A stretch of DNA of 64,000 nucleotides from Olivibacter jilunii (GCF_900607235.1 NZ_LR027849.1:248001-312000); one strand, 5' to 3'. Shown: positions 1 to 8,959, numbered from the stretch's first letter. Notes: generated from the letters alone by a model not told the origin. Program-made: numbers and translations.

Positions 1-1069
1 TGGCCATTATTGGATGGCTAGTCAGGATGAGTTCTTTAAGCTTTATGATTATGCGGCGGATGGTGTTAAACGCGCACTGCCAACTGCTAAAATTGGAGGA
101 CCTAATATCGCGGGCACTTCGAGTAAAGGTGCTATGGAATGGATGAATAATTTTATAAAGCACTGCATTTCCGGTACCAATTACGCCACGGGAAAAAAGG
201 GATCACCCTTGGAAGCCTTGCTTTTTCATGCTAAAGGTTCACCCAAGCAGGTAGACGGGAAGGTCGTGATGAACATGTCGCCACAAATGCGTGATATTGC
301 TGCGGGTTTCCGCATAGCGTCTTCTTATCCTGAAACAAAACATTTGCCGCTTATTATCGGTGAATCAGATCCTGAAGGATGTGCAGCATGTGGTATGGCA
401 ACGAACCCTGAAAATGCTTACCGAAATGGCACCATGTATTCGAGCTATACTGCCGCTTCCTTCGCAAGGAAGTATTTGTTAGCTGATGATGCAAAAGTGA
501 ATTTTCTGGGCGCGGTATCTTGGTCTTTTGAATTTGAAAATCAACCTTGGTTCTACGGCTTCCGTGATTTGGCAACCAATGGAGTTGATAAACCGGTACT
601 GAATGTTTTCAGAATGTTTGGTATGATGAAAGGCGATCGTATATCAGTAGAGAGTAATCGAATGTATCCACTTGAAACGGTACTTGATTCCAGTGTGCGT
701 GGACCAAAAACGGATATTGGCGCATTGGCTACTAAAGATGGAAAATCAGCAGCGGTGATGGTTTGGAATTATCACGATGCCGATGAACAGGGGCCTGCCG
801 AAATTGTGAATGTAGTTTTAGCGCATATACCAGCTAAGGATGCCACGCTCCATCTGTATCTTATTGACGACGAGAATAGTAATTCTTACGAAGTTTGGAA
901 AAAAATGGGCTCACCGCAAAAGCCAAGTCAACAGCAAATCTCAACGCTTGAGCAAGCGGGTAAACTAAAGTGCATTTTGGAAAAAAGAATAGATATAAAC
1001 GCGGGCAAAGCCCTTGTGCCTTTGTCGTTAAAACGACAAGCGGTAGCGCTTATTAAACTGGACTGGTGA
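1..1069 (+). CDS. GH39-like beta-xylosidase, 5'-truncated by the window
   Basis: The frame is open from the first bases, and residues before the first internal Met (GHYW) fit the family, so the gene starts upstream and the Met at position 14 is not the true start. The remaining 355 or so residues resemble the C-terminal half of GH39 xylosidases: a stretch reading FFKLYDYAADGVKRALP, then GGPNIAG, then GESDPEG, where the Glu (codon 362-364) is the likely nucleophile. The NEP acid/base motif would lie upstream and cannot be checked. The end is a beta-rich domain finishing in VALIKLDW. GH39 enzymes release xylose from xylo-oligosaccharides. The downstream plus-strand genes (sugar kinase, porter, acetylesterase, arabinofuranosidases) fit a pentose or arabinoxylan locus. 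Family call good; substrate inferred. Confidence 0.8.
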   Translation, partial: GHYWMASQDEFFKLYDYAADGVKRALPTAKIGGPNIAGTSSKGAMEWMNNFIKHCISGTNYATGKKGSPLEALLFHAKGSPKQVDGKVVMNMSPQMRDIAAGFRIASSYPETKHLPLIIGESDPEGCAACGMATNPENAYRNGTMYSSYTAASFARKYLLADDAKVNFLGAVSWSFEFENQPWFYGFRDLATNGVDKPVLNVFRMFGMMKGDRISVESNRMYPLETVLDSSVRGPKTDIGALATKDGKSAAVMVWNYHDADEQGPAEIVNVVLAHIPAKDATLHLYLIDDENSNSYEVWKKMGSPQKPSQQQISTLEQAGKLKCILEKRIDINAGKALVPLSLKRQAVALIKLDW

Positions 1070-1175
1070 GGCTGTTTTTAATCATTACTGCATAGCGTAG
1101 ATGAAGAATATTTTATGACGGAGATGGTTTGATCAAATAAGCTTAACTTTTTATTTTACGCTTGTTAATAATTGG

Positions 1176-1366
1176 ATGTTTAGTGAAAAACGAAATAAAA
1201 GTCCTAAAGAGCATGTTTTAACATCTTTAGCTGTGGGCGACCGCATCAGGATACTAAGGATGAATCAGCGGAGAACCTTGCAGGACGTGGCGGATGGCTC
1301 AGGACTTTCCAAAAGCATGATCTAAAAATTGAAAATAACAAGGCTATTCCTTCATCTCTATGTTAA
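1176..1366 (+). pseudogene. XRE-family HTH regulator remnant (frameshifted)
   Basis: An ATG at 1176 opens 49 codons ending VADGSGLSKSMI and then TAA at 1323-1325. Shifting one base restores the usual continuation: KIENNKAIPSS can be read from 1325 before a second stop at 1364. Together these make an N-terminal Cro/C1-type helix-turn-helix (GDRIRILR, TLQDVA, GLSKSMIS-KIENNKAIPS) broken by loss of one base in a run of A residues. In full-length relatives a cupin domain often follows; it is missing here. It is most likely a dead regulator of the neighbouring sugar genes, since XRE-cupin regulators often sit beside catabolic genes. A sequencing error in the A-run cannot be excluded, but absence of the rest of the protein argues for real decay. 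Confidence 0.65.
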
Positions 1367-1462
1367 AGGCGAATCCACCAACGGGAGTTTACTTTAAGGA
1401 AATTCCATTTTCGGTAAATTTTAAATATTTTTAACGATTGTAATCAATTTTAATTTGCCGAT

Positions 1463-3448
1463 ATGCTTCGCAACCTGTTTTGTTTAATCTTTTTTCTAAA
1501 CTACCTAACTGTATGTCTGGCACAAGTGCCACTTGATCATAGTAAATATAGGGACAGTTTAAATATGGTTTTGAAAGGCACCGCGTCTGATAGTGTTAAA
1601 GCACGAACAAGTTTTCTTTTAGCTGAATATTGGTCCGCTAAGGATACAATCAAAGCAAAGCGATACCTTGAACAAGGAACGCAATTGAGCCGTAACTACC
1701 CTTATCTACAGGGAATACGTTATTATTTTGAAGGTTCTTTTGAAGAAGAAAGGAAAAAAAGTGAGGACATTTATTTAAAAGCGGACGACGCTTTACGCAA
1801 ATATACAGGTCGGGATGTTTATTTATTTCGATCAAAAATTTGGCGGAAGATTGGTTTGTGGAAACAATTGGATGATGACGAAAAGGCTTTCACCGATATT
1901 TTAGTAAATAAAGCCATTCCGTTTGCCCAAAAGTCCGGCGACTATTCGCTGGTTGGTGATAATTACCTGGCAATGGGGATTGTTTTCAAAAATAAACGGC
2001 AACTGGAGAAATCTGAAAAATACTGCTTGAAGGCGATTGAGACATTAAAGGATGCACACGCTGAGCCCGGATTATTGGCGAAAGCCTACGTTACTAATGC
2101 TGAAAATTATGTTTTTCTGGAAAAGTACCCGAAGGCAAAAGCGATGCTGGATAGCGCACGTGTTTTACTCGCTCCTTTTCCCGAGTCTGAACATTTTCTG
2201 CGCTATTATATGATAGAAGGAATGTACTTTACCGTAGTTAGAGCCCCTGTTAAAGCGCTGAAAAGTTTGGATAAAGGAATCGGATTAGCAAAAAAGCTAA
2301 ACATGACCTATGACGAGCAGAGTTTGGTGTTCCAAAAATTTTATGTCTACTATGAAAACGGAGACTATCAACGAGCAAAAGAAGTACTTCATCAGCTATT
2401 AAATCGAAAGGAATTGATGTCACTTGCCGTAAATAGATTGCAAATTTATGAAGGATTGGCGGAAACGAATGTAAGGTTGAAAGATATGTCTTCTGCTTAT
2501 AACTGGTTAAAGCAATATAGTGTTTTGAGTGATAGTTTGAATGCGAGTAAACTGAAAAATGATATACACGAACTGGAAGTCAAGTTTAGAAATGCAGAGA
2601 ACGAAAAGAAAATCAGCGAATTGAAAGCGGAGAATGATCGAACTGTACTGGAAGCCCGTAACAATCGTCTCTTTAACTGGCTATTAGGAGCTTTAAGTCT
2701 GGTATTATTGTTAGCTTCCTTTTTCTCGTTATGGTATTACCGGAATAATAAAAAGTTGTCGGAACAAAAGGAACTAAATTATCGACAGCAATTAAAGGAA
2801 GCCGAACAACAACGACAGCTTGAGTATAGTTCAGCCTTATTAGAAGGAGAAGAGAAGGAACGTCGACGTTTAGCACGTGATTTGCATGATGGTTTAGGCG
2901 GCTTGCTTGCCAATGTAAAGATCAATCTTTCGGGTTTGGAGTCGAGAGCTGAAACCAATGTAATTGTAGAGGATTTAGGCGGCATCATTAATCAGGTTGA
3001 TGGTTCACTGACAGAATTGCGCCGTATAGCCCATAATATGATGCCTATGGCGCTTATCAAATTTGGTTTAGAGATCGCGTTGGAAGATCTTTGTGATTTC
3101 TTTAGAAACGAGGTAACCTACATAAGTTTTCAGGCATTTGCTATACAAAAGGATATACCTGAACAGGTACAAGTGAGTATTTACAGGATAATACAAGAGT
3201 TATTGACAAATGCTGTACGTCATGGAAGGGCTAGCCAAATTGTGTTGCAATGTAGTCAAAATGAAAATCGCTTTTTCATTACCATGGAAGATAATGGCAG
3301 GGGTTTCGATAAAAGTATATTGAAAACTAAGAAAGGTATCGGCCTGAACAATATGGAGAGTAGAGTGTCCTTTTTGAAAGGAAATCTAGAGATTGATTCA
3401 GCAATAAACGAGGGAACTACCGTGAATATAGAATTATCTATACGCTAA
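1463..3448 (+). CDS. TPR-repeat sensor histidine kinase (HisKA_3, NarL-partner type)
   Basis: A signal peptide (about 20 residues ending VCLAQ) leads into a periplasmic part of tetratricopeptide-like helical pairs (about 35-370), a short coiled coil (about 365-400), one membrane span (about 405-427) and a second coiled coil. The HisKA_3 dimerisation box ERRRLARDLHDGLGG carries the phospho-acceptor His475. The ATPase domain shows IIQELLTNAVRHG, MEDNGRGFD and GIGLNNMESR. This is the common Bacteroidota layout of periplasmic TPR plus a HisKA_3 kinase. Such kinases normally phosphorylate a LuxR/NarL-type regulator, often encoded next door; none is present in this window, so it is an orphan here. 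The signal sensed is unknown. Confidence 0.88.
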   Translation: MLRNLFCLIFFLNYLTVCLAQVPLDHSKYRDSLNMVLKGTASDSVKARTSFLLAEYWSAKDTIKAKRYLEQGTQLSRNYPYLQGIRYYFEGSFEEERKKSEDIYLKADDALRKYTGRDVYLFRSKIWRKIGLWKQLDDDEKAFTDILVNKAIPFAQKSGDYSLVGDNYLAMGIVFKNKRQLEKSEKYCLKAIETLKDAHAEPGLLAKAYVTNAENYVFLEKYPKAKAMLDSARVLLAPFPESEHFLRYYMIEGMYFTVVRAPVKALKSLDKGIGLAKKLNMTYDEQSLVFQKFYVYYENGDYQRAKEVLHQLLNRKELMSLAVNRLQIYEGLAETNVRLKDMSSAYNWLKQYSVLSDSLNASKLKNDIHELEVKFRNAENEKKISELKAENDRTVLEARNNRLFNWLLGALSLVLLLASFFSLWYYRNNKKLSEQKELNYRQQLKEAEQQRQLEYSSALLEGEEKERRRLARDLHDGLGGLLANVKINLSGLESRAETNVIVEDLGGIINQVDGSLTELRRIAHNMMPMALIKFGLEIALEDLCDFFRNEVTYISFQAFAIQKDIPEQVQVSIYRIIQELLTNAVRHGRASQIVLQCSQNENRFFITMEDNGRGFDKSILKTKKGIGLNNMESRVSFLKGNLEIDSAINEGTTVNIELSIR

Positions 3449-3707
3449 TTAGCGACCTCGTTATTCTTTTTTCTGAACTTTAAAATGCTTAGCAAAGGTT
3501 ACCCTGTGTTTTCTGATAAATCCTGATAGATTAGAGCAATTGCCGTTAGAAAATATAGCCTACCTCGAACTCCAATTTACGTTAGAGAACCGTTAGACTC
3601 CATTAGATGAATAATAAGATTGAACTCAGAATTAGCATGCGATTATCAATAATATGATTAAATTAGAATGCCAATTTTGGCTTAGCAGATAAAAAATAAT
3701 TGTAAAG

Positions 3708-4628
3708 ATGCGAAATAAGCCTTATTCATCTATTGAGAACATTGTCATCGCTGCAGATATTGGTGGTTCACATATCACGGTTGCTCCCATCGATATTTCT
3801 TTGTCACAAACGGTTTCAGAAGAAACGTTTCGCGTGCGTGTAAATAGTAAGGGAACTCGTGAGGAAATTTTGGATGCTTGGTTAAATGCGTTGGAGACAG
3901 CTTTTTCCTCCTTTGATGAACGTCCTGATAAATTAGCCTTAGCGATGCCAGGTCCATTTGATTATGAAAATGGTATTTCCTTTATACGAGGGTTCGATAA
4001 ATATGAGAGCTTATATGATATCAACATAAAAGAAGAATTAGCAAATACATTAAATTTATCTCATAAGCACGTTTTGTTTAGAAACGATGCAGAAGCTTTT
4101 CTGCACGGTGAAGTAGCGACGGGTTTAGTAGAGATGAATAATCGTGTTTTAGGCCTCACATTAGGCACAGGCATGGGAACAGCGTTTAGTCATGTTGGAA
4201 AGACCACCGATTTGAACTTGGGAAGTATGACCTACGAAACAAGTATTGCAGATGATTTTTTTACAACGCGTTGGTTTGTAAAACGTTATGAGGCATTAAG
4301 CGGAAATAAGGTTGCAAATGTCGAGGCGCTTAGCGAGTTGGTTGAAAAAGATCGGGCAGTGGAAGTACTATTTGAAGAATATGCGGACGGGTTAAGCAGT
4401 TTCCTTGCCGATCATATTGCCGGTTTAAAGATTGATACCTTGGTTTTTGGCGGCAATATTTCAAAAGCGAGCCGACTTTTTTTGCCTCAATTTTCTGCAA
4501 GGTTAGCCAGTCTCGGCGCTACACCTACCATCAAAATGGCTCAACAAGGGGAACAATCGGCAATGATCGGAGCGGCATTTTTATTTAAGGAAATCGAAGG
4601 TTTATATGCACATAAAATAATAGCTTAA
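3708..4628 (+). CDS. ROK-family sugar kinase
   Basis: A 306-aa protein of the ROK type. The N-terminal phosphate loop reads IAADIGGSHITV, the sugar site is around RNDAEAFLHGE, and the second nucleotide loop is GLTLGTGMGTAF. A C-terminal FGGNISKA closes the ATP site. The usual ROK zinc-binding CxCG(x)xGC motif is not seen. It phosphorylates a hexose or related sugar in the cytoplasm with ATP. The stop lies 11 nt before the start of the sugar porter gene, so the two are almost surely co-transcribed and act as uptake plus trapping. Glucose, fructose or another sugar as substrate cannot be chosen from the sequence. Confidence 0.85.
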   Translation: MRNKPYSSIENIVIAADIGGSHITVAPIDISLSQTVSEETFRVRVNSKGTREEILDAWLNALETAFSSFDERPDKLALAMPGPFDYENGISFIRGFDKYESLYDINIKEELANTLNLSHKHVLFRNDAEAFLHGEVATGLVEMNNRVLGLTLGTGMGTAFSHVGKTTDLNLGSMTYETSIADDFFTTRWFVKRYEALSGNKVANVEALSELVEKDRAVEVLFEEYADGLSSFLADHIAGLKIDTLVFGGNISKASRLFLPQFSARLASLGATPTIKMAQQGEQSAMIGAAFLFKEIEGLYAHKIIA

Positions 4629-4639
4629 AAAAGACGATT

Positions 4640-5956
4640 ATGACTTATCCTACACGTATTGCATTGATTGCAGCTTTAGGGGGCTTCTTGTTTGGTTTTG
4701 AAACAGCGGTCATTTCGGGAGCAGAGAGAACAATACAAGAATTTTGGAAGCTTGATGCTTTTTGGCTCGGATTTACAGTTGCGGCCAGTTTGATTGGGAC
4801 GGTTTTCGGTTCTCTGATCATAGGTTCTCCTGCTCAAAAATACGGAAGAAAGAAAGTACTCATCGGTATTGCTTTATTGTATTTGCTTTCTGCAATTGGT
4901 TGTTCAATTGCTCAACAATGGATATTGTTTGTTCTTTTCCGTTTTTTAGGAGGAATTGCTGTGGGAGCGTCCTCTGTGGTAGGACCCATGTACATTGCCG
5001 AAATTTCCCCTGCACGAAGTCGCGGTCGACTAGCCGGGATGTTTCAACTTAATATTGTAGGTGGTATACTGATCGCCTACTTGACGAATTATCTACTATC
5101 AAATACTGGTGATGACAACGCTTGGCGCTATATGCTTGGTATTATGGCTGTACCGGCCGTGTTATTTTTTGTTTTACTTCAGCTGATTCCCGAAAGTCCG
5201 AGATGGTTGGTATTGAATGACCGGGATGAAGAGGCAGAGCAGATCTTCGTTCGACTTGGCGAAAAAGGCGCGTCGCAACTTATCCGTGAGGAGCATCGTT
5301 TGGCAAGTGGCGGTACACGCGAAACACTCTTCAACGGCAAGTATAATAAACCCATACTTTATGCCATTTTGCTTGCTATGTTTAATCAGCTCTCCGGCAT
5401 TAATGCTATTCTGTATTATGCGCCGCGAATTTTTGAAATGGCTGGCTTCAATAAAGCGGATGCCTTTCAACAGTCAGTTTATATCGGGCTCGCTAATTTT
5501 CTATTTACAGCGTTGGCCATGACTGTCATCGATCGTTTTGGGAGAAAACGTCTACTGTTGACAGGAACGGTAGGTATGGTCGTGTTTTTAATCTTAACTG
5601 CCATCTCGTTCAGTGATCCGGAAGCAGCTGATAAGCATGTTATTGTCTACTTAATTGGATTTATTGCTTTTTTTGCCTTTTCGCAGGGAGCTGTTATCTG
5701 GGTATTTATTTCCGAAATCTTTCCGAATTCAGTGCGTTCACAAGGTGGGTCGCTCGGAAGCTTTACCCATTGGATTATGGCCGCTATTATTTCTTGGGTA
5801 TTTCCCATCATTGTGGAAGGTAGTGCTATGGGAGGCTTTTATTCCTTTGTTTTCTACGGCGCCATGATGTTCTTGTCCTTCTTATTTATCTGGCGGGTTA
5901 TGCCGGAGACAAAAGGGAAAAGCTTAGAACAGATCCAGAAGGAATTGGGGATTTGA
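4640..5956 (+). CDS. MFS sugar porter (XylE/GLUT-like)
   Basis: A 438-aa, 12-helix major facilitator of the sugar porter family. Signature pieces appear in order: GGFLFGFETAVISGA in helix 1, GRKKVL after helix 2, PMYIAEISPARSRGRLAG, PESPRWLV at the end of the first half, QLSGINAILYYAP in helix 7, DRFGRKRLLL, SEIFPNSVRSQG, and PETKGKSLEQI at the C-terminus. Such porters import xylose, arabinose, glucose or galactose with protons. The central cytoplasmic loop is short. It follows the ROK kinase by 11 nt and is surrounded by pentose-releasing enzymes, so a monosaccharide set free by those enzymes is the likely cargo (inference). Confidence 0.92.
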   Translation: MTYPTRIALIAALGGFLFGFETAVISGAERTIQEFWKLDAFWLGFTVAASLIGTVFGSLIIGSPAQKYGRKKVLIGIALLYLLSAIGCSIAQQWILFVLFRFLGGIAVGASSVVGPMYIAEISPARSRGRLAGMFQLNIVGGILIAYLTNYLLSNTGDDNAWRYMLGIMAVPAVLFFVLLQLIPESPRWLVLNDRDEEAEQIFVRLGEKGASQLIREEHRLASGGTRETLFNGKYNKPILYAILLAMFNQLSGINAILYYAPRIFEMAGFNKADAFQQSVYIGLANFLFTALAMTVIDRFGRKRLLLTGTVGMVVFLILTAISFSDPEAADKHVIVYLIGFIAFFAFSQGAVIWVFISEIFPNSVRSQGGSLGSFTHWIMAAIISWVFPIIVEGSAMGGFYSFVFYGAMMFLSFLFIWRVMPETKGKSLEQIQKELGI

Positions 5957-6274
5957 TAGGTTTTGAGTAACGATGTTGTTGGCAGTTCAATTAGCAGAAT
6001 GCTTTAAGGGATATAGTTTGAAGCTGATCTTAGTCAAGGTGACAACTATTATTTGTGTTTCAAAGGTAGGAACTAGGAAGGGCCAAAGGTGCCGCAAACG
6101 GTTCATATTAAACTCACCAATGTTTTCTGAGTAAGGGGGCGTCATATATTAAAAGCGGTTGATTGGATTTCGATTTTATGAAAGAAGCATCACGCAATCT
6201 TTAAAAGACCGAGGTTTTCATTTTTTTGCAAAAAACTATTATCTTCGATTGTTATCCTCTTATACAATCTGGAA
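5957..6274. other. Intergenic region without a recognisable gene
   Basis: 318 nt between the sugar porter and the acetylesterase. No ORF of coding character and no clear terminator are seen. At 6093-6106 the sequence CGCAAACGGTTCAT matches the left and central part of a LacI-family operator (compare 55032-55047), but the right half is degenerate. It may hold the promoter of the esterase gene. Confidence 0.4.
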
Positions 6275-7717
6275 ATGTTAAAACACCTTCTTATCAAACG
6301 AATGCTGCAACGGACGCTTCTATTGCTGTCAGGTTGCTTTTTAAGTACACTCGCTTTTGCTGAGATTTCGGTCAACAGCTTGTTTAGTGATCATATGGTA
6401 CTTCAACAAGGCACAACTGTCCCTGTTTGGGGTACATCAACCAAGACGGGGCGGGTGACTGTGCGATTCAACGGACAGGAGCTTAAGTCTAAGGTTTCCA
6501 ATGGCAAATGGATGGTGAAGCTTAAACCCATGGCTGTTTCCAAGGAACCCTTAACCATGGAAGTTTTTGCCGAAGACACTATACGTATTCATGATGTATT
6601 AATTGGTGAGGTGTGGCTTTGCAGTGGGCAATCTAATATGGAACGGCAACTTGGTCCACGTCCACCGCAAAAGCCTATACTTGGTTGGGAAGCAGAGCGA
6701 GATCGGGCTAATTATCCCTTAATCCGTCAATTTTATGTGCCGCTGAAGTATGCAGAAACACAACAAGATGATGTTGATGGAAAATGGAAAGTATGCAGTC
6801 CAAACACGGTAGTAGACTTTTCCGCTGTCGGCTATTTCTTCGCAGCGGATTTATATAAGCAGCTTGAAGTACCCATAGGAATTTTATTTTCTGCCTTTGG
6901 CGGAACACCTGCTGAAGATTGGACAAGTAGGGCAGCTTTGGAGCGTAATCCGGAACTAAATGAGTTGGTTAAAAATTATGTTGAAACCATGAATGTCGGC
7001 TATCATCCAAAGGGGCAGTGTGTTTCGGGCTTATATAATGGCATGATCCATCCGCTGCTTCCCTTTGCAATTAAGGGTGTCGCTTGGTATCAGGGAGAAT
7101 CTAATAATAATCGGGCAGAGCAATATGAAATGGTGCTCACGAATATGATAAAAAATTGGCGCACCGATTTTAATCAAGGTGATTTTCCCTTTTTAATTGT
7201 TCAGATTGCACCACATAAAGATATGAAGCCCGAATTAAGGGATGCGCAACGTATGGTAGTAGCACAAGTACCTAATACGGCATTGATTGTAACTACCGAT
7301 TGTGGAGATGCGATGGATATACATCCGACCAATAAAAAGCCCGTAGGTGAACGTTTGGCACTTGCCGCCCATGCCCTCGCTTACCATGGCAAGGAGGAGT
7401 ATCAGGGACCTATGTATAGTGCGTACAAAATAAAAGCTGATAAACTATACTTAACATTTAAGCATATTGGAAAAGGACTGGTAAGCCTTCCTCAAGAAGA
7501 GAAATTAAAGGGATTTGAACTTGCCGGAGCCGACGGCGTGTATTACCCTGCGATGGCTTCTATCGAAGATACTACGATCGTGTTAAGTAGCGATCGGGTA
7601 AAAAAGCCAAAGCAGGCCCGTTATGGTTGGGCAAATGTGCCTGATGTAAACTTTTATAATAAAGACGGTTTGCCGGCATCTCCGTTTATTACCGAAGATG
7701 TTAATGAGAAAAATTAG
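6275..7717 (+). CDS. SASA-type carbohydrate acetylesterase (sialate O-acetylesterase family)
   Basis: A 480-aa exported enzyme of the SGNH-hydrolase superfamily, SASA/DUF303 group. A signal peptide ends near LAFA before EISVNSLFSDHM. A second Met ten residues in (6302) also gives a good signal peptide, so the start is uncertain. LFSDHMVLQQGTTVPVWG is typical of the N-terminal beta domain. The nucleophile is Ser120 in CSGQSNM, block III-like GVAWYQGESNNN follows, and Asp348/His350 in DIHPTNK complete the triad. The family removes O-acetyl groups from sialic acid in animals, but in plant-polysaccharide loci it is usually an acetyl-xylan or acetyl-pectin esterase. The GH127, GH51 and GH39 neighbours favour the latter. 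Confidence 0.85.
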   Translation: MLKHLLIKRMLQRTLLLLSGCFLSTLAFAEISVNSLFSDHMVLQQGTTVPVWGTSTKTGRVTVRFNGQELKSKVSNGKWMVKLKPMAVSKEPLTMEVFAEDTIRIHDVLIGEVWLCSGQSNMERQLGPRPPQKPILGWEAERDRANYPLIRQFYVPLKYAETQQDDVDGKWKVCSPNTVVDFSAVGYFFAADLYKQLEVPIGILFSAFGGTPAEDWTSRAALERNPELNELVKNYVETMNVGYHPKGQCVSGLYNGMIHPLLPFAIKGVAWYQGESNNNRAEQYEMVLTNMIKNWRTDFNQGDFPFLIVQIAPHKDMKPELRDAQRMVVAQVPNTALIVTTDCGDAMDIHPTNKKPVGERLALAAHALAYHGKEEYQGPMYSAYKIKADKLYLTFKHIGKGLVSLPQEEKLKGFELAGADGVYYPAMASIEDTTIVLSSDRVKKPKQARYGWANVPDVNFYNKDGLPASPFITEDVNEKN

Positions 7718-7897
7718 CTCTTTGTTTCCCGACCGCCATTTTAAATTGGTTGATAAATAGAAAACTTATTAAAAAATGCTATCTTGTCTTAGCCTAAATC
7801 AATTTTCTTTGGGGTGTCGCAACTAACAACCTTGATTACAAGCTTCTCCATAATCATACTACACCAAGATAAGACAAACGAGGTACTTTCTTCGAGG

Positions 7898-7965
7898 TGA
7901 GTCCAGGGTGAGTCCACATTGAGTCCAGGGTGAGTCCAGGTTTTTATAGCAAAAACCTGGACTCA
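7898..7965. repeat. Four 11-bp iterons followed by an inverted copy
   Basis: TGAGTCCA recurs at 7898, 7909, 7920 and 7931, exactly 11 bp apart, with tails GGG, CAT, GGG and GGT. The last copy forms the left arm of a perfect 15-bp inverted repeat (7931-7945 TGAGTCCAGGTTTTT against 7951-7965) around a 5-nt loop. Four same-face sites with one reversed copy suggest cooperative protein binding. The hairpin could also act as a terminator for the esterase gene 180 nt upstream. Function unknown. Confidence 0.8.
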
Positions 7966-8141
7966 ATGCGGAGATAGTCTTCTCAAATAATGTTTGCATG
8001 GAGAAGATGGTAGCTACTTGGTATTAAGAAGGTGTTTGCTGTATTGGATATCCGTTAAAGGCAAGTGAATGGACCTCAAAAAAGTTCTACGAATATACTA
8101 AAAATCATTAAAAAACCTGCATTTTAATACTGTACCTCAGG

Positions 8142-8207
8142 GATTACCTTCGGTGAACTCCTATTGATCGGTTTCGTTTTTATATATAAAGGTGTTTCTA
8201 TTAAAAG
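8142..8207 (+). repeat. Direct repeat, copy 1, left of the 531-bp element
   Basis: A stretch of about 66 bp beginning GATTACCTTCGGTGAACTCC and ending in ATTAAAAG. It recurs at 8751-8820 in the same orientation with a handful of differences. The two copies bracket the element at 8203-8733; the 3' end of this copy overlaps the left inverted end of the element. Confidence 0.75.
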
Positions 8208-8733
8208 AACATTTATTTTATACATCCCACTTGCTGCGCCCATTGGGGCAAGGTGCTTCGGCTTGTCTATTCCGTTGCAACTCGTGGTCAGATGCCCATC
8301 CGTGAATCGGAGCCACCCTCTTGCGCAATGGCATGCCCTTCGTTCGTCGATTCACTCATTACCACCTGCTTCGCACGATAATGGTGAAGGGGCATCTTTG
8401 ACTGCCGGTTGCTACCTCCACAGACTAGGCCATTGATGCACTTCGGAACGGCAGTGCTGATACCAGGCTACAGTGCGTAGGGCAAAACGGCCTCACAGCA
8501 TGAGCGTGAAGAAGATTTAGGATAGCCGAGGACAAAAAATCATGTGAAGAAGCGAAGGGGAAGACTGGCGGGAAGGAGCGGCTCCACAGGATTCAACATT
8601 GGGCCTAAATCTTTAGCGAAAGGATGTGCAGCCTTGATGTTTGCCTCTCTTTGCATCAAGGTAAAGAGAGATGAAATAAAAAAAATCATCAAGATAAAAC
8701 GTAAATAAAATTGACTAAAATAAATGTTCTTTT
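8203..8733. mobile_element. 531-bp non-coding element with 18-bp inverted ends
   Basis: The left end AAAAGAACATTTATTTTA (8203-8220) is the exact reverse complement of 8716-8733. The interior is more GC-rich than its surroundings, carries many short complementary segments, and holds no convincing protein; a 90-codon frame on the plus strand has no protein character. The right third (about 8505-8670) resembles a structured repeat that I recall in several copies in Pedobacter and Sphingobacterium-like genomes, which I cannot check here. No transposase is present. Alternatives are a miniature non-autonomous element or a large structured RNA with flanking terminator-like arms. Confidence 0.5.
8632..8670 (+). 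other. Interleaved complementary segments (pseudoknot or switching hairpins)
   Basis: CCTTGATG (8632-8639) pairs with CATCAAGG (8654-8661), while CTCTCTTT (8645-8652) pairs with AAAGAGAG (8663-8670). The two stems are interleaved. The connecting loops are 5, 1 and 1 nt, too short for both full stems to form at once, so either a trimmed pseudoknot or two mutually exclusive hairpins are likely. The motif sits near the right end of the 531-bp element. Confidence 0.6.
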
Positions 8734-8750
8734 TTAAAGACGAAATCCCT

Positions 8751-8820
8751 GATTACCTCGGTGAACTCCCGTTGGTCGGTTTCGCCTTTAACATATAGAT
8801 AAAGGTGTTTATATTAAAAG
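8751..8820 (+). repeat. Direct repeat, copy 2, right of the 531-bp element
   Basis: The sequence begins GATTACCTCGGTGAACTCC and ends ATTAAAAG. It is the second copy of the repeat at 8142-8207 and lies 17 bp beyond the right inverted end of the element. Confidence 0.75.
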
Positions 8821-8881
8821 CGAAATTCTTGCATATACAGCGGGAATTAAGCGTAAATATCCGGTGTTTTTCATGCTTTTA

Positions 8882-8912
8882 TTTGATTTATTGAATAGTA
8901 TTAATATATTTG
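8882..8912 (+). promoter_or_regulatory. Bacteroidota-type promoter for the GH127 gene
   Basis: TTTG (8882-8885), a 19-nt spacer and TATATTTG (8905-8912) match the Bacteroidota -33/-7 consensus TTTG-N19-TAnnTTTG exactly. The GH127 start codon lies 47 nt downstream. This is the clearest housekeeping promoter in the window. Confidence 0.8.
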
Positions 8913-8959
8913 ATTTATAATTGTTATTGTAACACTTATTTTCTAACCAATTAATACAA

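Noticed and set aside
8164-8436. 90-codon ORF inside the 531-bp element
   Set aside because: Odd composition, no family resemblance, starts within the direct repeat, and lies in sequence that looks like structured non-coding DNA.
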